Assembly (NCBI GenBank): GCA_021442155.1
Contig: CM038214.1
Location: 56,142,514-56,206,513 of the forward strand
Source of the DNA: Cymbidium sinense
Lineage: Eukaryota; Streptophyta; Magnoliopsida; Asparagales; Orchidaceae
Direction of reading: 5' to 3'
DNA length: 64,000 nt
This document shows, in pieces, positions 46,277 to 58,249 of the stretch. The notes below the pieces were generated by a model that had not been told where the DNA came from, ran no database searches, and was given only the letters and a program-made list of their open reading frames with translations. Position 1 is the first letter of the stretch, and the number at the start of each line of letters is the position of its first letter. The translations under genes were made by a program, and so were the position numbers.

Positions 46277-47611
46277 TTTTCTTATTATATGGTGTACTAA
46301 TTTAAACTAGATGTCTAAGATTGGTTCCCACTATATTGGATGGTAGGACATTCTTTTATAATTATTGTTGTCTTCTGCAAGGGCTATGCTAAAAAGGACC
46401 GTCATCATAAATTATTTATAAATGATGTTTTCTTGCAGGTATGCTTAAATCCCTAAGCATAGCCTAATAGGACAAGTGGGCTTGACAAGATACTAATGAT
46501 AAGCACATATGTTTGCAAATATAACAACTATTTTGTTATTTGCATTTTCTTGATATTTATTTTTTCAAGGTTTAAGATTTATTTTGAATTAAAAATATAA
46601 TTTGATGCTTAGAATTAGAGTAGGATCTATGGGGTCTAGGAATAGTAGAAGCTGACCTTATTAACAGATAGGTGCAAAGGTCACCTATGAAGGCCAATGG
46701 AATTCCTTGAAGAAAGAGATGATCCTGGAAAGAACACCCCCATAGATTTAAAATTATAGTTCTAGGCTAGACTGTATAAGGGCAGAGCTTGCCTGCCCAT
46801 TTTTCTCTTTCTTCTATGGTGTACAGTAGTACTCGGTCGCATTGGTCATTCTTTAATTTATATTGGCTTCATTTACTTTGGGTGCGTAATAAAATCAACT
46901 TACTTTTCTAGATTTTCTTCTCTGCTGTATTTTTGTGAAGGATGTTTGGATGATTATGCTCTTAAAAAAACTAAATTTTCTACCCAACTTAAACTTAAAC
47001 AACTTAAGTAAAAATAAAGAAATTTCAAACTTCACATTAATTAAATCCCTAAAAATAACATAAAGTCAACTAAAAATAAATAGCTTTTGTAAATAATGCT
47101 AGCATATTGTTCTAACTTCATGAATTGGCCACTTCACCCATTGCATAAGGGGCATCTAACCTTTGAGGATGACCACATTCCTAGAGAAGTCTACTTTCTC
47201 TTCTTGATTTGGCCCATGACCACTTCTAATTGGATGTCATTTAGGCATAAAATGCAAACCCCAAGACCTTAAATGAATCATGAGTAAAATATCTAAAAAT
47301 TAGAAAATATTGCATTAGTTAGGATCATTTCATACCCAAACATGATCTTAAGGTTTACAGAGTGCATCTAGGTTATTAGATTCTATTCTAAAATGCAACA
47401 ACCCAACCATCTTGCATACATGAAACTTGACATCATGGATTTAAAATGCACTTAGGTGATGTTAGCTGTAGCCCTTTCAGATAGGTTATAAATTCAGAAG
47501 AGTCAGAGATAGGTTTATTCCCTTAAATGAGAGAAATGGCTAATAATTCCCAAAAGCGAACTAGTTTGAGCCTCTAACTTATGTTAGAAGCACTTATAGA
47601 CTTAGGTTTTG

Positions 47612-47662
47612 AAGCTTCCTACTAGAGTAAGCTTCCTACTAGAGTAAGCCACCTACTAGAAT
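47612..47662 (+). repeat. 17-bp unit repeated three times
   Basis: AAGCTTCCTACTAGAGT occurs twice without change (47612-47628, 47629-47645). A third copy with changes follows (AAGCCACCTACTAGAAT). Confidence 0.9.
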
Positions 47663-48266
47663 GACCGTTCATTTATGTAATCTTGTGCTGATAGAATCTA
47701 GGTCCTAGATTTCTAATAAAATGTAAACCCAAAATTTTATTTAAATTAAATTATAAAATTTAAAGCTTAATAGTAGGATAGTTGAAATTCCTACTAGGAA
47801 TCCTAGTATCAAAAGAGATTTCCTATTTAATTTTGATTGGCTTAAAAATAACTCTTTTTAGTTTGTAGTATTCCTAATTGAATTTTGTAAAATATCATTT
47901 CCTTTAGAAACTAGCTTAGAAATCCAAAAAAATAATAGCTTATTTCTTTAATCAAAAGTATTCTTAGAAAGAGATCTTTCATTCTTAAGATGTAATTAAC
48001 TATAAGGGCTTTCCCTTATAGGGCACCAAGAACTCAATTTAAAATAAACCCTATTATACTTCCTATGTAGTTCAAGAGAACACTCTCTGGTAAATTAAAG
48101 TCCCATTAGCCTCACAAGTCTTTTATTAATTGATTGAATCGATTATAGGATAACATGTTTATCTCTCTATATAATGTGTTTACTCTTTAATGACACATTC
48201 GATCATCTAAATAAGAAATTCTTAAATTCTATGTGGTGTTAGAAATTTTTCCCATAAAGATATTTT

Positions 48267-48287
48267 CTAGCGACTCCACTAGGGACA
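48267..48287 (+). other. Primer-binding-site-like sequence of a Tat-type Ty3/gypsy element
   Basis: CTAGCGACTCCACTAGGGACA resembles the TTGGCGACTCCACTGGGGA-type PBS used by plant Tat/Ogre elements, with two or three changes. It precedes the gag region on the same strand, which supports the reading. Confidence 0.6.
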
Positions 48288-48668
48288 GGTTCCTCTCTTC
48301 ATCTTTAAAAATAAGCTATTATTTCTATATATCGGTAATGCACCTATGTTTTCACGGGTCAAGATTTCTTTTCCTTCCATTGAATATCTCTCCATTTTAC
48401 CCTTGGGAGAGTATATTTAACATCCACTAAATGAGAATTATAGAACTATCCCACTAGTTGAATTCAAGTGAGACGGTTCTATAACTCTTGGATTTTTAGA
48501 TAAATATCTTCTGAATTAAAAAATCCAAGACATAATAAAATAAGCTAAAAATTTCTAATGGCTCAAAAGCTTTTCTTTTTATTACATTTTAGTTATTGAT
48601 AATTATGATTTACTTAAAAAAATTTATTGTGCAAATAAAAAATGGTCGGATAACTTATCTTTGTTGTT

Positions 48669-49019
48669 ATGTTCGAGATTAGCTTTTCCATGGACAGTAG
48701 TATGTTGGCTAAAGGCTCTGGTATCAAGTTTGGTGCCAGATTTGAGAACTTAAACATTATAGCTAAGGGTGTGACATTAGCTCCTATTAGTGAGGTGGCT
48801 ATTAAAAACAAGCAGCCCATTTTTGAATTCTCTAGTGCACCTCACTTTGCCCCTACTGAAGGAAAGAAAGTTGCTACTCAAGTCATTGAGAGAGTCCTAA
48901 TGGGTCCTGTTTATAAAAAGATCAAGTTGTACACTCTGAAGACATTGCCTACTCTTTTCCTTTCCAGTACCTTTGAAATAGGGTCCACTTATAAGCCCCC
49001 TAAAATGACCAAAAGATAA
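48669..49019 (+). pseudogene. Leader ORF of the Ty3/gypsy relic, function unknown
   Basis: This is the longest clean frame in the element leader, 116 codons from MFEISFSMDSS to the stop. It contains FGARFENLNIIAKGV and GPVYKKIKLYTLKTLPTLF. Frame continuations after the stop (RRLRRIALRERTYKEML, GLFQVLHKIPGPSFYTKEELLRAI) suggest it was part of a longer ORF upstream of gag. I do not recognise a domain. It could be an N-terminal extension of gag or an additional ORF as known in some Tat-lineage elements. Confidence 0.45.
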
Positions 49020-50394
49020 AAGAAGAATAGAGGAAGAAGGCTTAGGAGGATAGCCCTTAGGGAAAGAACATATAAAGAAATGCTAGAAATTGAACTAGCT
49101 AGGGTGAGGGATGGATATACCCTCCTGATACTTCCCCCCTCTAAGGCAGAAGTAGATATCTAGGATAGTGAGTTCTCCACCTCGCCACTCTATCCATTAA
49201 AATAAGAAAAGTTTTAGAATATTGAATAAAGAAACACATGATGGGCTATTCCAGGTCCTCCATAAAATCCCTGGACCCTCCTTTTACACTAAAGAGGAGT
49301 TACTTAGGGCTATAAAAGATCAAACATCAAAGAACCTAGAAAAAGAAATCCTAGGAATATCTGCCACTTTCTAGTACAATGGGAAGAGGAAGGTGACCAT
49401 TCCTACTAGAAGAAAACCTTCATATCCCATGCTTGTCATACCAGATGGATTTCATGCCAAAAATCATTTACTTGGCATAGAGATCAGTCAATTAGTTTAG
49501 GGAAAGATAGAATCCTCCCTAAGAAAGTAAACTAAAAAGTCTATGTTAGGAAAGCTCCATTGGCCCCTGAGCCTAGAGTTCCTTCACCACCTTCATCATT
49601 AGAGAGAGAGCACATCACTAAGCCTATTTAAGATAGGCCTTCATCATCTTCACCTAGGCCTCAAGTTGAAGGGTCATCATCATCTTTTGTTTCCAGTAGA
49701 AGAATAGAGTCTCTTCATTTATCTCTTCAGGACAGAGAGATCATCGAAGAGTGACACCTTGGCTTGGGAGCCCCTCTTGATAAGGAGGAAGTCCTTGCTA
49801 TCCAAGAGGTTCCAATGGGTGAAGAGGTAAAACCCATAGATTTAGTAGATAAGTTTGATGTCATCCTTGATAGTAATGGTGTTCAATTTTATCTAATAGA
49901 GGAAGAAATGAAGAACATTATGAACAAGCATGTTGAAAATAACAAATTTAAAAAGATTTTGATTTAGAATAGGATGATTTACTTGATGATGACTAAAGGT
50001 TGCATATGGCACATATCTACATGGTAGATATAAGAGCGTCAAAGAGGAAGCTAGATGAGACACAATAAAATCCTATAACCAATCCTACTCAATAACTGAT
50101 CCTTCAACTACAAAAGAAAGATGATCATATTGTTGTGATGGAAAAAATGATGGAAAAGATGATTGCTACAATGCAATCACTCCAAAGCATGATCCCTTCC
50201 TCTTCACACCCTTATCCTAAAAAACAACCCGAAGCAACCCATCCCATTGAGGAGACAAGGCTCTGTTAGACTAATATCATCAAGAGCTCAAGCTTGCAGA
50301 TGATATACCCCCTACAACTGACTTGAAGTCCTTGGTGGAACATCATATCAAAGAATCTTTAGCACAATCATGAGGTAGAACTTTGGTTCGAAAG

Positions 50395-50970
50395 GTTAAA
50401 CCATATCCTAAGGAATATGACTCCATTCCATATGCCAAAGGATTTGTACCTCTTTCTTTTGAAGTGTTTGATGGGGATGGGAATCCCAAATAGCATTTAA
50501 CTTACTTTCATGTAAGTTAATGTAATGTCAGTGGGAGTGATGTTTGATATTTAAATACTTTGTTAGTAGCTTGACTAGAGTTACTTGCAATTAGTACAAA
50601 GAATCATCGAATGGTTTAGTGAACACTTTAACTGAACTGAACAATATATTTGCAAAAAGATTCATGGGCACCAAACACCACATCACTGTAAGAAACCTAG
50701 TGGTAGAAAAACAAAAGCTTGATAAGTCCCTAGTGGATTATATTTTGAGATGAAGAATTCTCGACCTTAAATGTGAGCATTAGTTGTAGGAGTGGCACAC
50801 TCTTGAGATCCTCCTTTGAAACATTCATGGTCCCGTGGCTTTCCAGCAAAAAGGCTTTATAATTAAAATGTTTTGAAAAACTCTTAAACAATGCCTCCAG
50901 CCTACAAGACGAAGCTCCTAAGATGACATTCTTAAAAGGACACTCTTCTATAGAGTAGTTAAAACCTAGG
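50395..50970 (+). pseudogene. Ty3/gypsy gag (retrotrans_gag domain), broken
   Basis: The frame reads PYPKEYDSIPYAKGFVPLSFE, then VFDGDGNPK*HLTYFHVS, the conserved entry to the retrotrans_gag domain. Later it gives SLTRVTCN, LNNIFAKRFMGTKHH, DKSLVDYILR and NIHGPVAFQQKGF. These are standard positions of the capsid-forming Gag of plant Ty3/gypsy elements. At least five stops lie within it. The minus-strand open frame at 50730-51029 is a shadow. Confidence 0.75.
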
Positions 50971-51254
50971 ATGCTATTAGAAAAAAAAGCAGACAATGTC
51001 TTTACTGTGGATAAAAGAAAGGCCCCCATTCAGATACAGGAAAATCAGCCTTTATATTTTAGGCCACCACAGAAACAAATATCACCTTCCCTAAGAAGAT
51101 TCCAACCAGACCTTTTAATCAAAGAATACACAAACTTACTTTATCAAAAGAGATGTGGTGAGGAAGATCTTCAAGAATTTAAAAAAGAAGCCAAAGTTTA
51201 AATTACCCAACCCAAAGAGGCCAGAGGAAGTTAGCAAGGTGAACGACCCAAACT

Positions 51255-52420
51255 ATTGTCTGTACCATCACATGTCAGGGAACAATATTGAAGACTATAT
51301 CAAATTCAAAGACTTGCTTGAGAGAAACTATTAAAAAAAGGCCTGGTGATAATTCTAAAAGAGTACCATGTAGACCCTGGACAACGGTCTATTAATGTAA
51401 TTACAAATGATTCCACTTCTTCTACTCCTTCTTCTTTAAATGAATGGGATATAGACTTATCCCATTCTTCTAAAAAATATTTAATAAAAATTATAAAAAA
51501 TCTGATGTAAGATCTGAAGAAGACTCAGAGGAAGATCATCCAGATTGATCCACCAAGGTATGGAGAGTGAGTTCCACCTCGACCCCATTCAACATCTTCA
51601 GTTACCCTGATGATTGGAGAGAGTGGTGAGGGAGGGATATCTTCTATAAATGATAGAGATTTGTATGCTAAGGATGGAAAGGCTAGACCTTACCCTTCTT
51701 TATCATTATGGACTCATTTTAAAGAAATAAATTTAAAACTCACCTCCAAAGTTATTTCTTGCATTTATGTTATTTTTGATGAATGTGTTATTGAAAATGT
51801 AGAAAAAGAAAAAGATCAAAAAAAATCTTATAATGATGTATTTTGTGAACTATGGTTAGACGTTCATTATCCTATGGATGATTTACAATGCAATCCTATT
51901 AGCATAAAGATAGAATTATCAGATTCTAACCAATCTCCAGAAAAGGATAGATGGATGAGGGCCAAGTTAATATAACCCATGAAGATGCCACTGAAGTAAA
52001 TTTTCATAGCAGAAAGATTTTTCCACCTTGTCTACCTTTGCCTCTTAAAGATAAAGAGAAGAAAATAGTTGATTAAGGTTCAGAGTCTTTACAACAATAG
52101 CTAGTAGTCAAGCCAATTGCCCTCAAGGTCAACTACAATATCTTAGCCAATCTTAAGAAACTTTCTACTATGCTAAGTATCTATGATGCCATTATTCTAT
52201 CAAAATAAATGAGGGACTCATTAGTATAGGCATTACTTGACCAAGAGATATGCCTGACTCAGTTAGCATCAACTTTCTCAAATGAGGCTTGCTACTTTAA
52301 AGAGATCCCTAGAGTTACTTTCTCAAATGAGGATATACTTTTGGGAACCACTGATCACAACTGGCTCTCTATATTTCTATTAAAGTGGAAAACATTAAGT
52401 TGTTAAGAGTTTTGGCTCAC
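51255..52420 (+). pseudogene. Ty3/gypsy Gag-Pol linker and pre-protease region, broken
   Basis: It begins NDPNYCLYHHMSGNNIEDYIKF near 51245. After an open stretch of 121 codons (51610-51975) it reaches LKVNYNILANLKKLSTMLSIYDA (about 52115). The segment ends with TFSNEDILLGTTDHN (about 52318-52362), which in related elements directly precedes the aspartic protease. The protease DSG/DGGS motif is not found. Confidence 0.65.
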
Positions 52421-52480
52421 TATATTATTAGAAATAGAGCAATTGAAGATTGAAACTAATAGATTATTGACTCAGAGACA

Positions 52481-55000
52481 TCCTTTAGTGCTTGTTGACC
52501 TCACTTTGGAGTGAGGACTGATCATTCTCATCTTAGGTCTAGGATCCATCTAGACACTTAGGTTTTCATGGTGTTAGGACACTTTTAGTAATTAAGGAAA
52601 CACTAAGCCCAGTCCTAGAGACTTCTAGGGCATGACCCTAGGCCTAGAGCTTACCATAGAACAAGTGGGCTTCACTCACCCTAGAGCCGACACCCCCATT
52701 AATGCATTTAAACCTAAACTTATGATTAAAACCAAACCAACCCAAACTCATTTGAATTCAATTGATCTTAATTGAATTTGGTTTCTAATCCAAGTTCCAT
52801 GCCAAATTAACTTGAATCTTAACTCATGTTAACCCACTTTTATATAACTCCATTGAAACCAATTCAAGCAAATAAAAATCAGTTTAATTCTTTCAATTAT
52901 TCTAACTATCCAATGGATCATTTAAAACTATTCCAACCCTTGCAACCAAGATAATTAAATTAATTAGACTTAAGTAACCCATGTTAGCCCATTTGACCTA
53001 AAATGTTCAAATGAGCCAAAACCTAATCAAACCAAAATCAATTATAGTCAAAGCCGCCAATCAACTTCAAACTCATCATTGAATATATTCCAACCATCCA
53101 TAGTCTCAATTGGTCCAAATCGACTTGACCAAACTACTTAACCCAAAGTAACCTAAAAGGCCCAATTAGACAAAACTTCAATCACACTCTCATTAGATTA
53201 AACTAAGTTATACAATCTCTTCATTGATAATTTTATATCACTATTTAACATCATTACAATAAATTATACCTAACCAAGCCAATTTGGCCTCTTAACCCAA
53301 GTTGACCTAAAGTGATGTAAAGGGCCAAATTGTGCTAAATCATTTTTAAGCTAAATTAATTGCAACCAATGACTCTCATCAACCATAAATTAGATATTGA
53401 ACATGATTCAACCACCAATTGAAGCCAATTGAACCTAACCAAATCAATTTGGCCTCTTGACCCAAGTTGGGCCAATTTGACCTAAAGGGCCAAATTGAAC
53501 AAAATAAAATCCTAAACCAAATTGGTTGAAGCCAATGCTTCTAATCAATCACCAATTTGATATTAGACATGATCCAACCTTTAATTAGACCTAATTTGGT
53601 CAACCTAACCCAATTGACCTACTTAGCTTAATTTGACCTAATTGAATCAATTCACTTTCTATCTAAATCAAATCAAATCAACTCTTCCAATCAATCACTA
53701 ATGATCAATTAAAGATAAACCTAACCCATGCTCATGCTAATTTGGCCATTTTGATCAAATTGGTCAACATGACCCATTTGATCCAAATTGAACCATATTA
53801 ACCAAATCCAAATCTAATCCAAATTGAATCAAACCATTTGTACTAACTCATTCCAAATGATAAATTAAACTTAACCAAACTCCCACTTTGACCCAATTTG
53901 ATCAAAATGGTCAACTTAGCCCAATTGAACCCATTTGACCTGCATGAATCAAATTGAGCTGAGCCCAACCAAACTAAGTTCTAACCCAACCCAACTTGGC
54001 ATGATTCACCCTTGGGTCACCATGGGCCTGCCCAAGTGAGCCTAACCCATGGTAAACCTGAGTTAGGTTAAACACATTGACCTAACTTAACCCAAGATTG
54101 TTGGGTCTAGCCTTTGGCCGAGAGAGGGTGAGTTCACCCACCATAACCATTGGTTCACCTAAGGAGAAGTGTACACTCCATGGCAGCCCACTACATTCCA
54201 TCAGCCTCTCACACACATAATCCGTGCCACCTACCCTCATCGTGGATGGACGCCAAATACTAAGCCAATCTAAGCCTTTAATTCAATTGGGGAAGAGAGT
54301 ATACTCCTCCCCATTAATTCAAACTTAGCACACACCTTCTCCAGAGCATTTCAAGCAGCTCCCCATGCATGCCATCATCGGTGAGACCAAGCTCCACCCA
54401 AAATAGAGAGCCCTGTCTGTCCAACCTCATCAAAATTCTATAAAATTTAAATTAACTCTTTTGACACATCCCAAGCCTCAATGAATAAAAATGAATTGAT
54501 TCCCAATCAATTTGACTACAAGAAGGAATCCCTAGACCAACTCTGACAAATTTCATGACAACGCATTATCCACAGATTGATCAACAAGGAAGTAGCTTGA
54601 GGTATTTTCAACATAGCTTAGATCTCTTTGAGTGAATTGTAATCTAAACTAAAGGTTTGGCCATTAGTTGTTGGTCTTTTTTGAAACAAATTATAGTTTT
54701 ACTTGATTTTCACCATAGGATCTCCTTAGATATCTTCCCTGAACATTTTAGATTTGATTATGCCATCAAATGAGCTCGAATCGACTGACAAAAGGAGGAC
54801 AATTTCTGTCTTCCAGCACTCGCGAGATGATGGATCACTAGTCGTCCATTCTACATGATTAGAATAGATAGTTGTGATTAATAACATTAGAAATTTTGAT
54901 TTAAACTCTTCAAAATCATGAGATTAATCTCGATCATCTGATCTAAGATTTCATGGCCGGGATGAAATTACGTCCACTGCTGTTGAGTCATTATCCACCT
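52481..55000. other. Decayed retroelement-like region, second AATTTGACC-rich segment
   Basis: From about 52680 to 54100 the sequence repeats words such as CAATTTGACC, AACCCAAGTTGACC, AAATTGGTCAAC and CCCATTTGACC, resembling 39300-40250 in vocabulary and base bias. A less AT-rich part follows (54100-55000). There is no protein similarity in any frame that I can see. It may be the noncoding 3' part or an LTR of the same element family as 38387-41000. Confidence 0.45.
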
Positions 55001-56395
55001 CAGACATTTTACATAACCAATACCACGATGCCATATGGCGCCGATAATTTAAAAAAACTTAATTAGGTTTAAAAATTCAATTAAGTAGCCAAAACTTTAA
55101 AAAAATCATAACTAATTATAGAGAAATTCAAAAAAAATATAAATAAACCTATTTTGTAAAGCTTAGATAGAAAAGAATTTAATAAAAATAAAATCTCTAA
55201 TTAATATTTAATGAATAATGCTTAATTAAGATTTAAATCTTAGGCCAATTACATTAATTAAGTCCAAATTAATTGGCTAATTAATTTCAAATTTGACATG
55301 TTGATTCTAGGGGGCCTCTCATATTTCTTAGAATTATTTGTCTTGTGGATTGGAAAGTTTCAAAATTTCAATCCTAATTGCCCTCTTTAAATGATTGAAT
55401 AATTATTAAAATTAATGAATAGTAAGATTAAGTAATTAATATTAATTAATTAATTAATTAATAAAATTAACTACATGAGAATTAAAGTCAAATTATATTG
55501 TAGTAACATAAATTAGAAATTTGTAGTGGAACATAAATGAAATCAATTTAAGTAACTCAAGTGCAATCCATTAATTTATTTATGTGTTTAATAACATAAA
55601 GTTGTTAAAAAAATTAAGATTTTTCTATTGGTATGGGAAAATCATAAGAGTATTTATCTTAAATCTTTTTCTTCTTTAATTTATTTAATTCTTAAGCATG
55701 AGCCTAATTGCTGTTAGATCTCTTTAGGTGCAATAAAAATTTTATTTTTCCAAAGCATATCATTGAAGGCTCATGTTTAGGTGATTAATTAAATCAAAGA
55801 AGTTTGGGAAGGGTGATCAAATTGATATAATTAATAGATTGAACTTAATTAATCCATAAAATACATTTGATTTCCTCCCTTTAACATATTAAATAAACAA
55901 CATGGGATGGGGGTGATTGTTAGTATTGCTTTTTCCTCTTTAGGTTACAATAGCTTGAATATTAAAATTAAACATTAAAGAAACTTTGATTAAACTTAAG
56001 GGATGTTTATCTAACTTGATTGTCCTTAGGTCCTAATGAAATCAAGTATGTTGTGTGGTGATATTTAATTACTTCCTTTCAATTATCATAAATGTACATA
56101 CCATGAGCTTCATATATTTATGTTTTAATGTTAAAAGAATATGATTGCATTTAAATTACATGCGTTTGATATACATTATTATATAGTGTGGCTATTATCA
56201 TTAGTAAATCTGAAACTATTTTGAACATATATGCTATTTATGAATTAAATAATTTTAAGCTTAAATCAATGCTTATCATAAATAATTAATTATGTGAAAA
56301 TAAAATGTTTATCTACTTGTAAGTAAAAGATGACACTAAATAGTTTTATTTTTATGTTCATACTTATGTATTAATGTATTTAAATTGGCAAGTAT

Positions 56396-56498
56396 ATAGT
56401 TTGGACATTCCAGGAATATGTGGTTTTAAGTAGCCCCTAGGACATCATAGATAATCTCACTTCTCTAGTTTAACAATGGTACATACTTGCTTAATTTC
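56396..56498 (+). repeat. LTR-end-like box, copy 2
   Basis: TATATAGTTTGGACATTCC, then TTTTAAGTAGCCCCTAGGAC, then ATAATCTCACTT, then TTTAACAATGGTACATACTTG. It is one unit of a ~240-bp direct repeat together with the next copy. Confidence 0.65.
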
Positions 56499-56633
56499 AT
56501 TTATGTGTGTGCATATATTAGAATATGAAGTAAAACCCCTTTTTTTCCATTAAGCTTTACAAAAGTAAAAGATATTTACACAACCTTTTCATGAATTTAG
56601 TTCTATGTTTATGTATATGCTTTTATATGTATA

Positions 56634-56742
56634 ATTGTATCTACACATCTTGGGAACATGAGGCTTGGAGTAGCCCAAAGGAGGTCTTAGATAATCTCAC
56701 TTTCATGGTTTAACAATGACACATACTTGCTTAAATTCCTTA
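56634..56742 (+). repeat. LTR-end-like box, copy 3
   Basis: It matches copy 2 in order and spacing: GGGAACATGAGG, GGAGTAGCCCAAAGGAGG, AGATAATCTCACTTTC, TTTAACAATGACACATACTTG. The spacing between the two is about 240 bp, so the pair is an imperfect tandem duplication. Confidence 0.65.
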
Positions 56743-57019
56743 TACATGTTTGCATGTGCTTAAATGTGAGATGAATTCCTTTTTCTATCAAATCCAAGCA
56801 TTAACCTTTATTAAGTGTGCAAAAATATGCATACATTGCATGTGTATATATACTAAATCATACATTAAAGAAACTAAAAAAGGAAAGAATATGGATGTTA
56901 TTGATAATTGTTACTTAGCTAAAGAAGGAGCTGCAGTATTTTTTTTTTAATCTAAAGTTTAAAAAACTTAATTTTAACTTTTGTAGAAGACTTAAATATT
57001 TAATAATAATGCTTTAGTG

Positions 57020-57600
57020 AAATGAAATAGTTGAAAAATAGTAGCACCAAAATGTAAAGTGCAGAAAAATAAAGAAAGAGAGCATAGACAATTTTCATGT
57101 GGTTTGACCAAACACTAAAAATAGGCCCATGAACATGCCTAGCCACCCAGGCTAGGAATTCACTAAACCAAAGTTGAGATTACAACAAATCTCTCATACT
57201 CTCCTTCACGACCAAGTATAATCCAACACATACTCTCCTTAACAGGCAAGTACAACCCAACACGTACTTTCTTTAATGGGAAAGTACAACCCAACAAGAA
57301 ATCAAGTTAAGAAAAAGAGAAAGATACAAGTCTACCTCTCAGTTTTAAAATGTTTTTTGTACTCATAACTCAATCTATACTAATATTAAGGCAATTAAAT
57401 ATTAATGAAAAATATAGCTCACTTTAACTTTAAATTAAATTAAAATAAGATCTTTAATCAAACATTTAATTGAATTAAGTAACTCAATGTTGCTTGAATG
57501 ATCTTTAAAAAATTTGAAATGATTTTCTTAAATGACTTTGAAATGCAAACTAAAATCCAATTACAAAACTTTACTTAGACTTCTTTTTCACACAAGCTAC
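57020..57600. other. Retroelement-leader-like segment with ~40-bp imperfect tandem repeats
   Basis: At about 57200-57300 three related phrases follow each other: CCAAGTATAATCCAACACA, GCAAGTACAACCCAACACG and GAAAGTACAACCCAACAAG, with TACTCTCCTTAACAGG-like spacers. Upstream, TTCATGTGGTTTGACCAA and CCCAGGCTAGGAATTC resemble leader sequences of plant retroelements. There is no coding sense. Confidence 0.5.
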
Positions 57601-57602
57601 TA

Positions 57603-57990
57603 TCCGAGCTAGGGAGACTACCAAGTGGAGAGTCATAAAGATAGATTGAACCCTTGCTTGAAGCAGTCAGGAGTGAGAGGAGCCACTAGGGGTCTTACAC
57701 TTATCCTCAGATATAAACTTGGACCTAAACAGTGCACGATGGCTAGTTTAAGAATAAAACTCAGGGACTCACATCTTTTTAAACAAAGCCAACATCAAGG
57801 TATACCACACTAACAAGGTGCTCATCAGTTTGTAGTGATTAAGCTACGTGAGTCACGAGGTCTCACATCCTTCTAAGCATAAGATCACTAGGGAGACACA
57901 CTAGCCAAGTAGCGGATCAAACTCGACCTAAAGCAGCTACTGAGTGAGGTCCATTGGGGGTCTTATCTCAACTCAAGGTAGCTTGAAGCA
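57603..57990 (+). repeat. ~290-bp imperfect direct repeat (two units)
   Basis: Unit 1 (from 57609) reads AGGGAGACTACCAAGTGGAG, later GAAGCAGTCAGGAGTGAGAGG, then CACTAGGGGTCTTA. Unit 2 (from 57893) reads AGGGAGACACACTAGCCAAG, later AAAGCAGCTACTGAGTGAGG, then CATTGGGGGTCTTA. It lies just downstream (minus sense) of the integrase relic, where Tat-like elements often carry noncoding tandem repeats. Confidence 0.6.
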
Positions 57991-58249
57991 ATTAGATTTA
58001 TGTTTTTATTTGTCTATATTTATGTGTAATTTTGTGTTTGTGGTGTTCTAATGAGGGATAAGATGCTACTCGGGTTCTCTTATACTTACCCTAAATACAA
58101 AGAGAATTTGATAATTTGGAAACATTTTAATTTGGAGAGATGTTTGATTAAAATGGAATTTTATTGATGAAAAATTACTTTGAACATTATTTATGCATAT
58201 TACTTTCTTAAGTAAAGCCCATTCATAGGAAGCATCGAGCATTCACTTT

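Larger units (their letters stand above)
46079..48266. other. Probable 5' LTR region of the plus-strand Ty3/gypsy relic
   Basis: It lies directly upstream of the PBS-like site at 48267. It carries a (GATGT)n-like stretch at 46248-46276 and a 17-bp triplication at 47612. Its left limit is not defined. There is no coding sense. I infer LTR identity only from its position. Confidence 0.4.
48267..52480 (+). mobile_element. Ty3/gypsy (Tat-like) relic, plus strand: PBS, leader ORF, gag, pre-protease
   Basis: In order there is a PBS-like site (48267), an unassigned leader ORF (48669-49019 and its broken continuation to about 49970), gag (50395-50960) and a knuckle-like or linker region with a CLYHHMSGNNIEDYIKFKDLLE phrase (about 51265). 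An open segment at 51610-51975 and a pre-protease block (52100-52370) with FSNEDILLGTTDHN follow. RT, RNase H and integrase do not follow. At about 52480 the sequence changes to the AATTTGACC-type region, so the 3' half is deleted or replaced. Many stops mean it is inactive. Confidence 0.75.
55001..57019. other. AT-rich intergenic DNA with two LTR-end-like boxes
   Basis: It is mostly AT-rich, including a (TTAA)n stretch near 55443-55461. The two LTR-end-like boxes at 56396 and 56634 are listed separately. The open frame at 56750-56950 has no recognisable domain. Confidence 0.5.

Noticed and set aside
51610..51975. Independent host gene of 121 codons
   Set aside because: It lies between gag and pre-protease blocks of the Ty3/gypsy relic on the same strand, so it is part of that element.
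55026..55046. TGGCGCCGATAATTT as an Athila-type PBS
   Set aside because: Only the first 8 bases fit; the next bases do not continue the tRNA-Asp match and no LTR or gag is near.
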